Assembly (NCBI RefSeq): GCF_003946345.1
Contig: NZ_RHNY01000012.1
Location: forward strand, 36,855 to 100,854
Source: Levilactobacillus tongjiangensis
GTDB lineage: Bacteria > Bacillota > Bacilli > Lactobacillales > Lactobacillaceae
Direction: 5' to 3'
DNA length: 64,000 nt
The notes beneath the pieces were generated by a model. It was not told the DNA's origin, made no database searches, and worked only from the letters and a program-made list of their open reading frames with translations. Positions 57,084 through 64,000 of the stretch are shown one piece after another. The translations under genes were made by a program, and so were the position numbers. How positions within the stretch are numbered: position 1 is the first letter of the stretch; every line of letters begins with the position of its first letter.

Positions 57084-58730
57084 TTACCCCTCCAAAGTCT
57101 TTTCCATAAACGGTGCGAACTTAGTGACTCCCACTGCCAACATGGCCTTTTGCCGCTCTGGCTTATCTTTGTGCAGCGGAATCATACTCAAAAATAACAA
57201 CGATTCAATCAATTGAATTTGCTCATAGGCAGCGGCATCATTCAAATGTTCTTGCAGCATCGATTCAAATAATTGGCCAATCTGTTCTTCATTACCGGAA
57301 ACACTCAAGCCATAGTCCAAATGACCATCCGTATCCGCCTCGACGTGGAACATGTCCGAAATAATACAGTCATACTTGCCGGAAAAACTATGCATCATCT
57401 TAGCGTAATCATACTTAGCGTCACCGTAAATATCAAATTTACCAAACTTGCCTCGGGGGTCAATCAACCGCATCACGTGTTTAGAGTTGTCGTACAAAAT
57501 ATTGGTCATGCAGAAGTCACCGTGGATGACCGCAAAATTCTCACCCTTAAGGACGCCACTTTCTTCGAGCACCTTTGGCAGTGCTTCTATAATCGCGTTG
57601 ATGCTTGGGTATTGTTCACCATTAATAACCAGCGGCTTGTCAGCAATCTTGGCGTAGAACTCATCTTCTTTAATCAACCGGTGTAACCGATCCACCGTCT
57701 TGTTCAAATACATATCCGCAACTGTCTTCTGATATTCATCGTGATCGACTGTCACCTGATACTGGTTCATTTCAGAGCGCAAGAAGAACATTTCATCAAT
57801 AATTTCTCGCCAAAAACCTAGTTCGAAATTCCCATACAGGAAGAGATTGTGCAGGCTCTCATAGGAAAAATACTCCATCTCAACGAACGGTGCATTATAG
57901 TTCAACGAATAATCAAAGATCCGCGGTGCAATATAGGACAACCGCTTGGGCAGCTTCAAGTACCACTTAACTTCACCCAAAAATTTATCAACATCCGTGC
58001 TCTCTTTCCGAATAATCCCACGTTTGAAATCAATATTGGTTTTATTAAAGAATCTCGCTTCAACTTGTTTAGCTTCGGCATACTTATCACTATGACCGAA
58101 GTCCAACCACTGCTTCGTACCGGCAGTAGTCAGTGGATGCTGTTCATCGTAGATTTTTAAGTTCTCATAGAATGACTTGGCACCTTGCCACTCATCAGCC
58201 AAGTGTCGCCCGTCACTGAAGTTGAAAACCCCGACTGCCGCCTGATATTCAGTCTGATCACCTTGCGGAACCATCTTATCTATAAATTTCACATGTTGCT
58301 GCTCATCAAAAGTCACGGTGGTCCACCGGCCAGCGTCGGCTACGTGATGCGTGAAAATTGTGTCTGGTCTGGTTAGGTCAGTTGCTTCAACGACCGTGTC
58401 CCCAAAAATAACGGTCAGCTCTTGCAGGTCGCCTTTTTTTCGCAACGTCTGCATTGATTGAGCAACAGCTTCACTCAGATTCAATCCGCTGGCCACTTTG
58501 ATGGGACGAATTGCCAAGTTCTTTTTTTCAATATGACTTTCAACGCTCTCATCACTGGCACTAACCGCAACGTACATCTGATAACCGAGCGGTGCGTACT
58601 GCTGAACAGTTCGATCAATAATCAACTGTCCATCAGTCACCGGAATCATAGCCGGATAGATATCCCCAAAGGTCACTTGCATATCATCGGCAACTTTGGC
58701 AGCCGAAAGCATAAGCAATGTCTTAGTCAA
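57084..58730 (-). CDS. Nucleotidyltransferase-kinase fusion for surface polysaccharide
   Basis: 548 residues. The first 230 form a nucleotidyltransferase-like domain (TVIFGDTVVEATDL, VKFIDKM, AAVGVFNFSDG) with a degenerate N-terminal G-loop. The last 300 are a choline/aminoglycoside-kinase-like phosphotransferase: FAVIHGDFCMTNILYD (about 403, Brenner-type HGD..N) and MRLIDPRGKFG (DPRG, metal ligand). Such fusions occur in capsule loci, where a small phosphorylated group is made and activated. TTG start 58730 overlaps the HAD gene stop (TTGA); AAGGAG is 11 bases upstream. Two bases separate it from the broken nucleotidyltransferase, which it may have partnered. Confidence 0.75.
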   Translation of the reverse strand: MTKTLLMLSAAKVADDMQVTFGDIYPAMIPVTDGQLIIDRTVQQYAPLGYQMYVAVSASDESVESHIEKKNLAIRPIKVASGLNLSEAVAQSMQTLRKKGDLQELTVIFGDTVVEATDLTRPDTIFTHHVADAGRWTTVTFDEQQHVKFIDKMVPQGDQTEYQAAVGVFNFSDGRHLADEWQGAKSFYENLKIYDEQHPLTTAGTKQWLDFGHSDKYAEAKQVEARFFNKTNIDFKRGIIRKESTDVDKFLGEVKWYLKLPKRLSYIAPRIFDYSLNYNAPFVEMEYFSYESLHNLFLYGNFELGFWREIIDEMFFLRSEMNQYQVTVDHDEYQKTVADMYLNKTVDRLHRLIKEDEFYAKIADKPLVINGEQYPSINAIIEALPKVLEESGVLKGENFAVIHGDFCMTNILYDNSKHVMRLIDPRGKFGKFDIYGDAKYDYAKMMHSFSGKYDCIISDMFHVEADTDGHLDYGLSVSGNEEQIGQLFESMLQEHLNDAAAYEQIQLIESLLFLSMIPLHKDKPERQKAMLAVGVTKFAPFMEKTLEG

Positions 58731-59122
58731 TGTACGTCACGCTCCTTATCTACTAACGCTTCTAATTCTTCGGGAGAACTCTTAAGGAACTCACTCGGCC
58801 GAAACGCCCGATCATCAATATAATAACCACCCCGGCCAGCCCAAGGCTTACCAAAAATAATTTCATCATACGGAACATCATACTTGGCTAACCACTTCTC
58901 AGTGATGGGTGCCGTATACTTATTGATCTTCCCCAAATTCCCTTCGTAAGTTCTCATCTGACGAGACGTGAATAGAATGATTCGATACCCTAGCTTCTGC
59001 CATTCTCGAATTTTATTGATGACACTTGTCTTAGGTGCAACGTCCAAATAACTTTGGTCACTTGTTTTTAAATCACACAAAGTCCCATCAATATCAACGA
59101 CTAAACTGGTTGTTTTATCCAT
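58727..59122 (-). CDS. HAD-superfamily phosphatase, capsule-locus type
   Basis: 131 residues. HAD motif I VVDIDGTLCDL (Asp10, Asp12), motif II IILFTSRQMRTYEG, and motifs III/IV IIFGKPWAGRGGYYIDDRAF. No cap domain, so it acts on a macromolecular or exposed small substrate. First gene of the operon: GAGGAGG upstream, and a promoter-like pair about 250 bases further up. With the kinase and nucleotidyltransferases it would prepare or dephosphorylate an activated sugar or polyol. Confidence 0.85.
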   Translation of the reverse strand: MDKTTSLVVDIDGTLCDLKTSDQSYLDVAPKTSVINKIREWQKLGYRIILFTSRQMRTYEGNLGKINKYTAPITEKWLAKYDVPYDEIIFGKPWAGRGGYYIDDRAFRPSEFLKSSPEELEALVDKERDVH

Positions 59123-59440
59123 GTCATATTCCTCCTCAAGTGATGCCTTACCCTCATCAACAGATTATCTAAAACACCATTACACCAGCTCAAAGAAAGA
59201 GCTAGCGCTTACAAGTTCATGTTAACACAAATTTACTGTACATACATTATTTTACTATAACTATTTTATTGCCGTCTGGGTTAGTTCTAAGTTACCCGAT
59301 TGTTGTTCTTGAATTCTCACCAACGTGAGCTTTAATCGTAGTGTTGGTGGAGGGTAGCTGGTTTATTAGGGTTTTGAATAAGTTAGTCAATTTGCCTTAC
59401 TTCAAAAAATTAAACCACTTATAACTTCTATCAAAATTCA
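59123..59440 (-). other. Long leader of the surface operon
   Basis: No gene. On the minus strand TTGACT (59390-59385), 16 bases, TAATAA (59368-59363) is a plausible promoter, leaving an untranslated leader of about 240 bases that contains a TTCTCACCAACGTGAG-type hairpin. Several A/T-rich stretches near 59230-59270 could be alternative -10 boxes. Confidence 0.45.
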
Positions 59441-59483
59441 ACAAAAACTGCACATATTTATACATGTGTGCAGTTTTTGTATG
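59441..59483 (-). terminator. Terminator of the small membrane protein gene
   Basis: AAAAACTGCACACATGTATA folds back on TATGTGCAGTTTTT on the minus strand, with T-rich tails on both sides. Confidence 0.9.
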
Positions 59484-59513
59484 CTACCAACTATTCACCT
59501 GAAGCTTTCAGCC

Positions 59514-59720
59514 CTATTCTTCCCAAGGATACTTGCCATCCGCATTCTTTGGCGTATGTTTCATCATACGTTCAGTCCGCTTATCCAATCGCTTACGGGT
59601 TTTCTTTTTATTTCTAAATCTGACGAATAATACTGCCACTCCCAATACCACATAGATACTCATTCGAACGAAGAATTGGACCTTCTTGTAAGCAAAGAAA
59701 CTGGTTAGAATTATCATCAA
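59514..59720 (-). CDS. Small membrane protein, function unknown
   Basis: 68 residues: one membrane helix (MSIYVVLGVAVLFVRF, about 20-36) preceded by a hydrophobic start, then a strongly basic tail (RNKKKTRKRLDKRTERMMK). AGGAG lies 9 bases before ATG 59720, 13 bases after the 546-residue gene, so it is co-transcribed with it. Not recognised; it could be an anchor or accessory subunit for its neighbour. Confidence 0.7.
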   Translation of the reverse strand: MMIILTSFFAYKKVQFFVRMSIYVVLGVAVLFVRFRNKKKTRKRLDKRTERMMKHTPKNADGKYPWEE

Positions 59721-59733
59721 GACTCACTCCTCT

Positions 59734-61374
59734 TTAGTATTTGTAATTATAGTAGTTAATTAAGCCAGACAGAAAGTGTTCACAGTCATCAATCCGCGTT
59801 CTAAAGTGATCATGCCGAGCAAAGAATGCGCCCACAAACTTTTCAGGATAGTAAAAGTACATTGCCAGTTCCGGCTCAAACGTTCCCGTCGCCATTTCGT
59901 GTTCGGCCCTTTGACGCCAAACCCGCCGTAACCGAACTAGATCATAGCCTTCCATCAGGTCATCATTGCCAGTTGCTTTAATGGTGTCCGTCATCTTAAC
60001 GGCTGCATTTAACAACTCCAGTAACGTCGGGTAGGAAGTATCCCGCTTCTCAATAAAGTCTAGATGATCAAAAACATTCTTTAGACCCATCGACATGTAA
60101 TCCCGATTTGTTGAGAAAATTTGAAGCGCTTCGTTCACAGCGTAAGAAATCCAATGATCATGGTACTGTCCATAATTATTCGCAACCATGAAGTCTAATG
60201 TTTCTTTGATCAGTTGCTTAACCGCCTCGTCGCCAGTCAATTCAAACAAGCGAGCCAGTGCAAACGTAATTTCACCTTCGTAATAAATAATTCGAAAAGC
60301 ATCTTTAACACTCAAATCCACATTCAATACGTGATTGAAGCGTCCTGATTCTTGACGGAACGCTGTGACGCCATTGAACGCCTGCTGAGCGTATTTCAGA
60401 AACGAATCATCCGTTGTGATTTCTTGGTACTTGCACAGCGCCAATATCAACATCGCCTGAGCACCAAGCTTGACCTCATCATTGGCCTTCTTATTATGTT
60501 CAACAGCAAACAGTGCATCACCTTTAGTAAACGTGAGGTTATCAATCCCCCATTGAAGTGCCAGCTTTGCCTTTGCAACATCCTCATTCTGATTGGTGAA
60601 ATCAATCGCCTCCAATAAGGCATAGATCGAGGAAAAATGGCGCACGCTGTTGTAATTTGTCAGAACTCGCTGCAATGCTGGGTAGTAACCATAAATAAAC
60701 TGACCATCATCCTTAATCTGCCTCATCAAAAATTTTTCACCCGCGTGCAGGTAGCTGTTGATCTCCTCTCTTGGATTAGTGAGCTCCCTGACGCCAATCC
60801 CCCGACTTTCATCCTCACGCAATGGCCAGATCTTTTCACCATCTGAAAAAATACCTTTAGTAACAAATGTCCAAACATATTGGGTATCTTCAATGCCTTG
60901 AGCTGAACGATCATCTCGAGCTTGGAGATACTTTTTAATTTGGTCAAAATCAATCCAAGATTCTGAAGCATTTTTGCCAACTTTATGTTGCTTACTGGGT
61001 TTAAAAAACTCGTGACCATTAATTTCCATTTCTAACAGTGCTGTCTTGAAGTCAGCATCAAAACTGACACCCCGACGCCAGTAATTCATGCGAAACATAT
61101 CATTCAGATTCTGCTTGAGACTGTTTAACTTTTGTCTTTGAACTGCTTCAACAACTTCAATCCGTACCCAAGCATGCTGTGGCGCCGCAGCCAAGATACT
61201 CTCAACCTGACTCCAGACACGTTCAATGCTGGTATCCCGAAGAAAATGGATTTTTGCCCGATGACGCCGATCAGATACCGACAAAGCCAGCGTAACCTTT
61301 CCAGTCACCCGATCCTTGACACTACCAAGATTGCTAATAGCCACCTGATATTGCTTGATTACTGACTTTTTCAT
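59734..61374 (-). CDS. Putative alpha/alpha-toroid protein, surface-locus
   Basis: 546 residues from ATG 61374 (AGGAAAGG upstream, downstream of the adhesin terminator). Residues 1-150 are a small mixed domain (KVTLALSVSDRRHRAKIHFL). From about 200 on, repeated helical pairs carry aromatic and acidic patterns: NSYLHAGEKFLMRQIKDDGQFIYGYYP, SSIYALLEAIDFTNQN, AMLILALCKYQEIT, RIIYYEGEITFALARLFELTG, YGQYHDHWISYAVNEALQIF. These resemble six-hairpin toroid enzymes such as glycoside hydrolases or prenyl-type cyclases. No signal peptide, so likely cytosolic. Its place behind a Ser-Asp adhesin suggests glycan processing for that protein. Exact family not recognised. Confidence 0.55.
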   Translation of the reverse strand: MKKSVIKQYQVAISNLGSVKDRVTGKVTLALSVSDRRHRAKIHFLRDTSIERVWSQVESILAAAPQHAWVRIEVVEAVQRQKLNSLKQNLNDMFRMNYWRRGVSFDADFKTALLEMEINGHEFFKPSKQHKVGKNASESWIDFDQIKKYLQARDDRSAQGIEDTQYVWTFVTKGIFSDGEKIWPLREDESRGIGVRELTNPREEINSYLHAGEKFLMRQIKDDGQFIYGYYPALQRVLTNYNSVRHFSSIYALLEAIDFTNQNEDVAKAKLALQWGIDNLTFTKGDALFAVEHNKKANDEVKLGAQAMLILALCKYQEITTDDSFLKYAQQAFNGVTAFRQESGRFNHVLNVDLSVKDAFRIIYYEGEITFALARLFELTGDEAVKQLIKETLDFMVANNYGQYHDHWISYAVNEALQIFSTNRDYMSMGLKNVFDHLDFIEKRDTSYPTLLELLNAAVKMTDTIKATGNDDLMEGYDLVRLRRVWRQRAEHEMATGTFEPELAMYFYYPEKFVGAFFARHDHFRTRIDDCEHFLSGLINYYNYKY

Positions 61375-61405
61375 AGATTGAGCCGCCTTTCCTACTAACT
61401 TCATT

Positions 61406-61448
61406 TTAATAATAAGGGTCCCCCCAGTTTGACCCGAAGGGGACCCGC
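61406..61448 (-). terminator. Terminator of the Ser-Asp repeat gene
   Basis: Minus-strand GGGTCCCC / GGGGACCC stem with a TTATTATT tail, 76 bases after the adhesin stop codon. Confidence 0.7.
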
Positions 61449-61522
61449 TGAGCATAAATTGATCATACCCACTCTTGGACCATATTGTTGCTTTGCATGG
61501 TAATTCTCGAAGAATTATTTAC

Positions 61523-64000
61523 TTAGTCATTCTTCTTTTTTTTACCGCCGAAGTACCACCATGAACCACCAGTTACTGCAGCAATGGCAGCTAAGATTGA
61601 CCCCCAGAGAGTCCAACCATTGCCATCATTTGCCTGTGATGCCTTATCAGCATCCGCAGTTTGGTTGGTTGCATCAGCAGCTGCACCACTCTTCGAAGCA
61701 TTTGACTTGTCAGTCGACTTGTTATTATCGTCGCTGGCCTTGTCGTTAGATTTGTCTGCAGAAGAGTCGTTACCATCTTCGTTCGTTCCGTTAGTACTCG
61801 TCAGGTCCGTTACAACAGGTTGCGCGTAGCTTGTAGCAGTTGGCGTCACAGCACCATTGTTTCCTGCGTATGCAAGCGTTGTAGTAGCAGCACCACCATT
61901 TGAAGTCCCGCCATTAGTACCAGCAGATGCCCCGCCATTGGAATTGCCTGAACCAGTTGTTCCAGATTCACCATTATTGGAGTTGCTGTTACCACTACCG
62001 GATCCGGAGCCAGAACCGGAGCCATTACCAGACCCTGAACCAGAACCTGGGCCACCGTCGCCTTCAGAACCGTTTCCATCTCCTGCACCACCATTCGTAT
62101 CAGAATCGCTGTCAGAATCGGAGTCACTATCTGAGTCGGAGTCGCCAGAACCGGAATTGCCATCAGAATCTGAATCACTGCCAGAGTCTGAGTCGCTGTC
62201 GGAGTCGGAGTCGGAGTCTGAATCACTGTCGCTGTCGCTATCGGAATCACTGTCGGAATCAGAATCACTGTCGGAATCAGAGTCGCTGTCGCTATCGGAG
62301 TCACTGTCGGAGTCCGAATCACTGTCGGAATCAGAGTCGCTGTCGCTATCGGAGTCACTGTCGGAGTCCGAATCGCTGTCGCTATCGGAATCACTGTCGG
62401 AATCGGAGTCGCTGTCGCTATCGGAATCACTGTCGGAGTCTGAATCGCTGTCGCTATCGGAATCACTGTCGGAGTCTGAGTCACTGTCGGAATCGGAGTC
62501 GCTGTCGCTATCGGAGTCACTGTCGGAATCGGAGTCACTGTCGGAATCGGAGTCGCTGTCGCTATCGGAATCACTGTCGGAGTCTGAGTCACTGTCGGAA
62601 TCGGAGTCGCTGTCGCTGTCAGAATCACTGTCGGAATCGGAGTCGCTGTCGCTGTCAGAATCACTGTCGCTATCGGAGTCGCTGTCGGAGTCTGAATCGC
62701 TGTCGCTGTCGGAATCACTGTCGGAATCAGAATCACTGTCAGAGTCGGAGTCCGAGTCACTGTCGGAGTCTGAGTCGCTGTCGCTGTCTGAGTCACTGTC
62801 GCTATCGGAATCGCTGTCAGAGTCTGAATCGCTGTCGCTATCGGAATCACTGTCGCTATCGGAGTCGCTGTCGGAGTCTGAATCGCTGTCGCTATCAGAA
62901 TCACTGTCGGAATCAGAATCGCTGTCGCTATCGGAATCACTGTCGGAGTCTGAGTCACTGTCGGAATCGGAATCGGAATCACTGTCAGAGTCTGAGTCAC
63001 TGTCGGAATCAGAATCACTGTCGCTATCTGAGTCACTGTCAGAGTCTGAATCGCTGTCGCTATCGGAATCAGAATCACTGTCGCTATCGGAATCACTGTC
63101 GGAGTCTGAGTCGCTGTCGCTATCGGAATCACTGTCGGAATCAGAATCACTGTCGGAGTCGGAATCGCTGTCGGAATCAGAATCACTGTCGCTATCGGAA
63201 TCGCTGTCGGAATCAGAATCACTGTCGCTATCGGAGTCGCTGTCGCTATCGGAGTCGCTGTCGGAGTCGGAATCGCTGTCGCTATCGGAATCACTGTCGG
63301 AGTCTGAGTCGCTGTCGGAATCAGAATCACTGTCGGAGTCTGAGTCACTGTCGGAATCTGAGTCGCTGTCGGAGTCCGAATCACTGTCGGAATCGGAGTC
63401 ACTGTCGGAGTCGGAATCGCTGTCGCTATCGGAATCACTGTCGGAGTCCGAATCACTGTCGGAGTCTGAGTCGCTGTCGCTATCTGAGTCGCTGTCGCTA
63501 TCAGAATCACTGTCGGAATCTGAGTCACTGTCGCTATCGGAATCACTGTCAGAGTCTGAGTCGCTGTCGCTATCTGAGTCACTGTCGGAATCTGAGTCGC
63601 TGTCGGAGTCTGAATCGCTGTCGCTATCGGAGTCGCTGTCGGAGTCTGAATCGCTGTCGCTATCGGAGTCGCTGTCGGAGTCCGAGTCACTGTCGGAATC
63701 TGAGTCACTGTCGCTATCGGAATCGTTGTCGGAATCAGAATCACTGTCGGAATCTGAGTCACTGTCGGAATCGGAATCACTGTCGCTATCGGAGTCGCTG
63801 TCGCTATCGGAATCACTGTCGGAATCTGAATCGCTGTCAGAGTCTGAATCACTGTCGGAGTCCGAGTCGCTGTCGCTATCGGAGTCACTGTCGCTATCGG
63901 AGTCACTGTCGGAGTCGGAATCGCTGTCGGAGTCTGAGTCACTGTCGGAATCGGAATCACTGTCAGAGTCTGAGTCACTGTCGGAATCAGAATCACTGTC
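61523..64000 (-). CDS. Giant Ser-Asp repeat surface protein, 5' end outside the window
   Basis: The C-terminal 825 codons of a large adhesin. Codons start at positions 64000, 63997 and so on; from there to 62101 the frame reads an unbroken Ser-Asp dipeptide array of about 630 residues, interrupted by Gly only near 62144-62180. Then come a Gly/Ser/Asn-rich linker, a Thr/Asn/Lys/Asp/Ser spacer, one membrane helix ([20 protein letters not shown]) and the tail KKKKND. No LPxTG-type motif precedes the helix. Ser-Asp arrays serve as stiff stalks, often glycosylated, that project a binding domain; that domain lies outside. A long open frame in another phase over the array is an artefact of the repeat. 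Confidence 0.9.
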   Translation of the reverse strand, partial: DSDSDSDSDSDSDSDSDSDSDSDSDSDSDSDSDSDSDSDSDSDSDSDSDSDSDSDSDSDSDSDSDSDSDSDSDSDSDSDSDSDSDSDSDSDNDSDSDSDSDSDSDSDSDSDSDSDSDSDSDSDSDSDSDSDSDSDSDSDSDSDSDSDSDSDSDSDSDSDSDSDSDSDSDSDSDSDSDSDSDSDSDSDSDSDSDSDSDSDSDSDSDSDSDSDSDSDSDSDSDSDSDSDSDSDSDSDSDSDSDSDSDSDSDSDSDSDSDSDSDSDSDSDSDSDSDSDSDSDSDSDSDSDSDSDSDSDSDSDSDSDSDSDSDSDSDSDSDSDSDSDSDSDSDSDSDSDSDSDSDSDSDSDSDSDSDSDSDSDSDSDSDSDSDSDSDSDSDSDSDSDSDSDSDSDSDSDSDSDSDSDSDSDSDSDSDSDSDSDSDSDSDSDSDSDSDSDSDSDSDSDSDSDSDSDSDSDSDSDSDSDSDSDSDSDSDSDSDSDSDSDSDSDSDSDSDSDSDSDSDSDSDSDSDSDSDSDSDSDSDSDSDSDSDSDSDSDSDSDSDSDSDSDSDSDSDSDSDSDSDSDSDSDSDSDSDSDSDSDSDSDSDSDSDSDSDSDSDSDSDSDSDSGSDSDSDGNSGSGDSDSDSDSDSDSDSDTNGGAGDGNGSEGDGGPGSGSGSGNGSGSGSGSGSGNSNSNNGESGTTGSGNSNGGASAGTNGGTSNGGAATTTLAYAGNNGAVTPTATSYAQPVVTDLTSTNGTNEDGNDSSADKSNDKASDDNNKSTDKSNASKSGAAADATNQTADADKASQANDGNGWTLWGSILAAIAAVTGGSWWYFGGKKKKND

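Noticed and set aside
61846..63996. Long open frame of 716 codons rich in Ile, Pro, Thr and Val on the minus strand
   Set aside because: It is the shifted frame of the Ser-Asp array; the frame that joins the array to the membrane anchor is the one giving Ser-Asp.
62100..64000. Dense tandem repeats that could be mistaken for a CRISPR array or satellite DNA
   Set aside because: Repeat units are short multiples of three, there are no unique spacers of constant length, and the frame codes for Ser-Asp throughout.

Overview
This window is a chromosomal segment of a low-to-medium GC Gram-positive bacterium of the family Lactobacillaceae. The evidence is the division and cell wall order mraZ-rsmH-ftsL-pbp2B-mraY-murD-murG-divIB-ftsA-ftsZ-sepF-yggT-ylmH-divIVA, a tRNA-Ile T-box in front of ileS, strong AGGAGG ribosome sites, frequent TTG starts, and small lactobacillar proteins such as DUF1831, DUF3397 and DUF4044. 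A relative of Levilactobacillus, Secundilactobacillus or Lactiplantibacillus is plausible; the genus cannot be fixed from the sequence alone. Nearly all genes lie on the minus strand.

Layout from left to right. 1-6.3 kb holds sugar metabolism: a transketolase cut by the window edge, ribokinase with a LacI-type regulator, an aldo/keto reductase, and MurNAc-6-P etherase behind a promoter with a catabolite-repression site. 6.5-16.8 kb holds a peptide-binding lipoprotein with an amidase, a divergent PRPP synthetase, RecD2, a TPR protein, a histidine phosphatase and MnmA. 17-22.4 kb holds two tandem hexapeptide acetyltransferases, DUF1831 with a cysteine desulfurase, MTA/SAH nucleosidase, a NUDIX hydrolase and a cold-shock protein. 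22.9-40.6 kb holds ileS and the division/cell-wall (dcw) cluster. 41-48.2 kb holds FtsK, TrmL, RlmA, an AI-2E transporter and CutC.

48.4-64 kb is an accessory cell-surface region with lower GC. It contains two more hexapeptide acetyltransferases, a remnant of a surface protein, and a tight operon (HAD phosphatase, nucleotidyltransferase-kinase fusion, a nucleotidyltransferase broken by one stop codon, two large WavE-like paralogues flanking a CapA-like phosphoesterase fused to a degenerate carboxypeptidase-like domain). Beyond it lie a predicted alpha/alpha-toroid protein, a small membrane protein and the C-terminal 825 codons of a giant Ser-Asp repeat adhesin. Together these look like a system that builds and decorates a phosphorylated or substituted surface glycopolymer or adhesin; the substrate is unknown.

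The most unusual signal is non-coding. At least eight intergenic spaces carry copies of one structured element of about 150-290 bp. The copies have a long imperfect outer stem closing three hairpins with conserved loops and junctions, while the stem sequences differ by compensatory changes. They occur in both orientations; one has perfect 19-bp terminal inverted repeats and a 7-bp direct duplication, and one sits inside the ileS leader downstream of the T-box terminator. I do not recognise this family.
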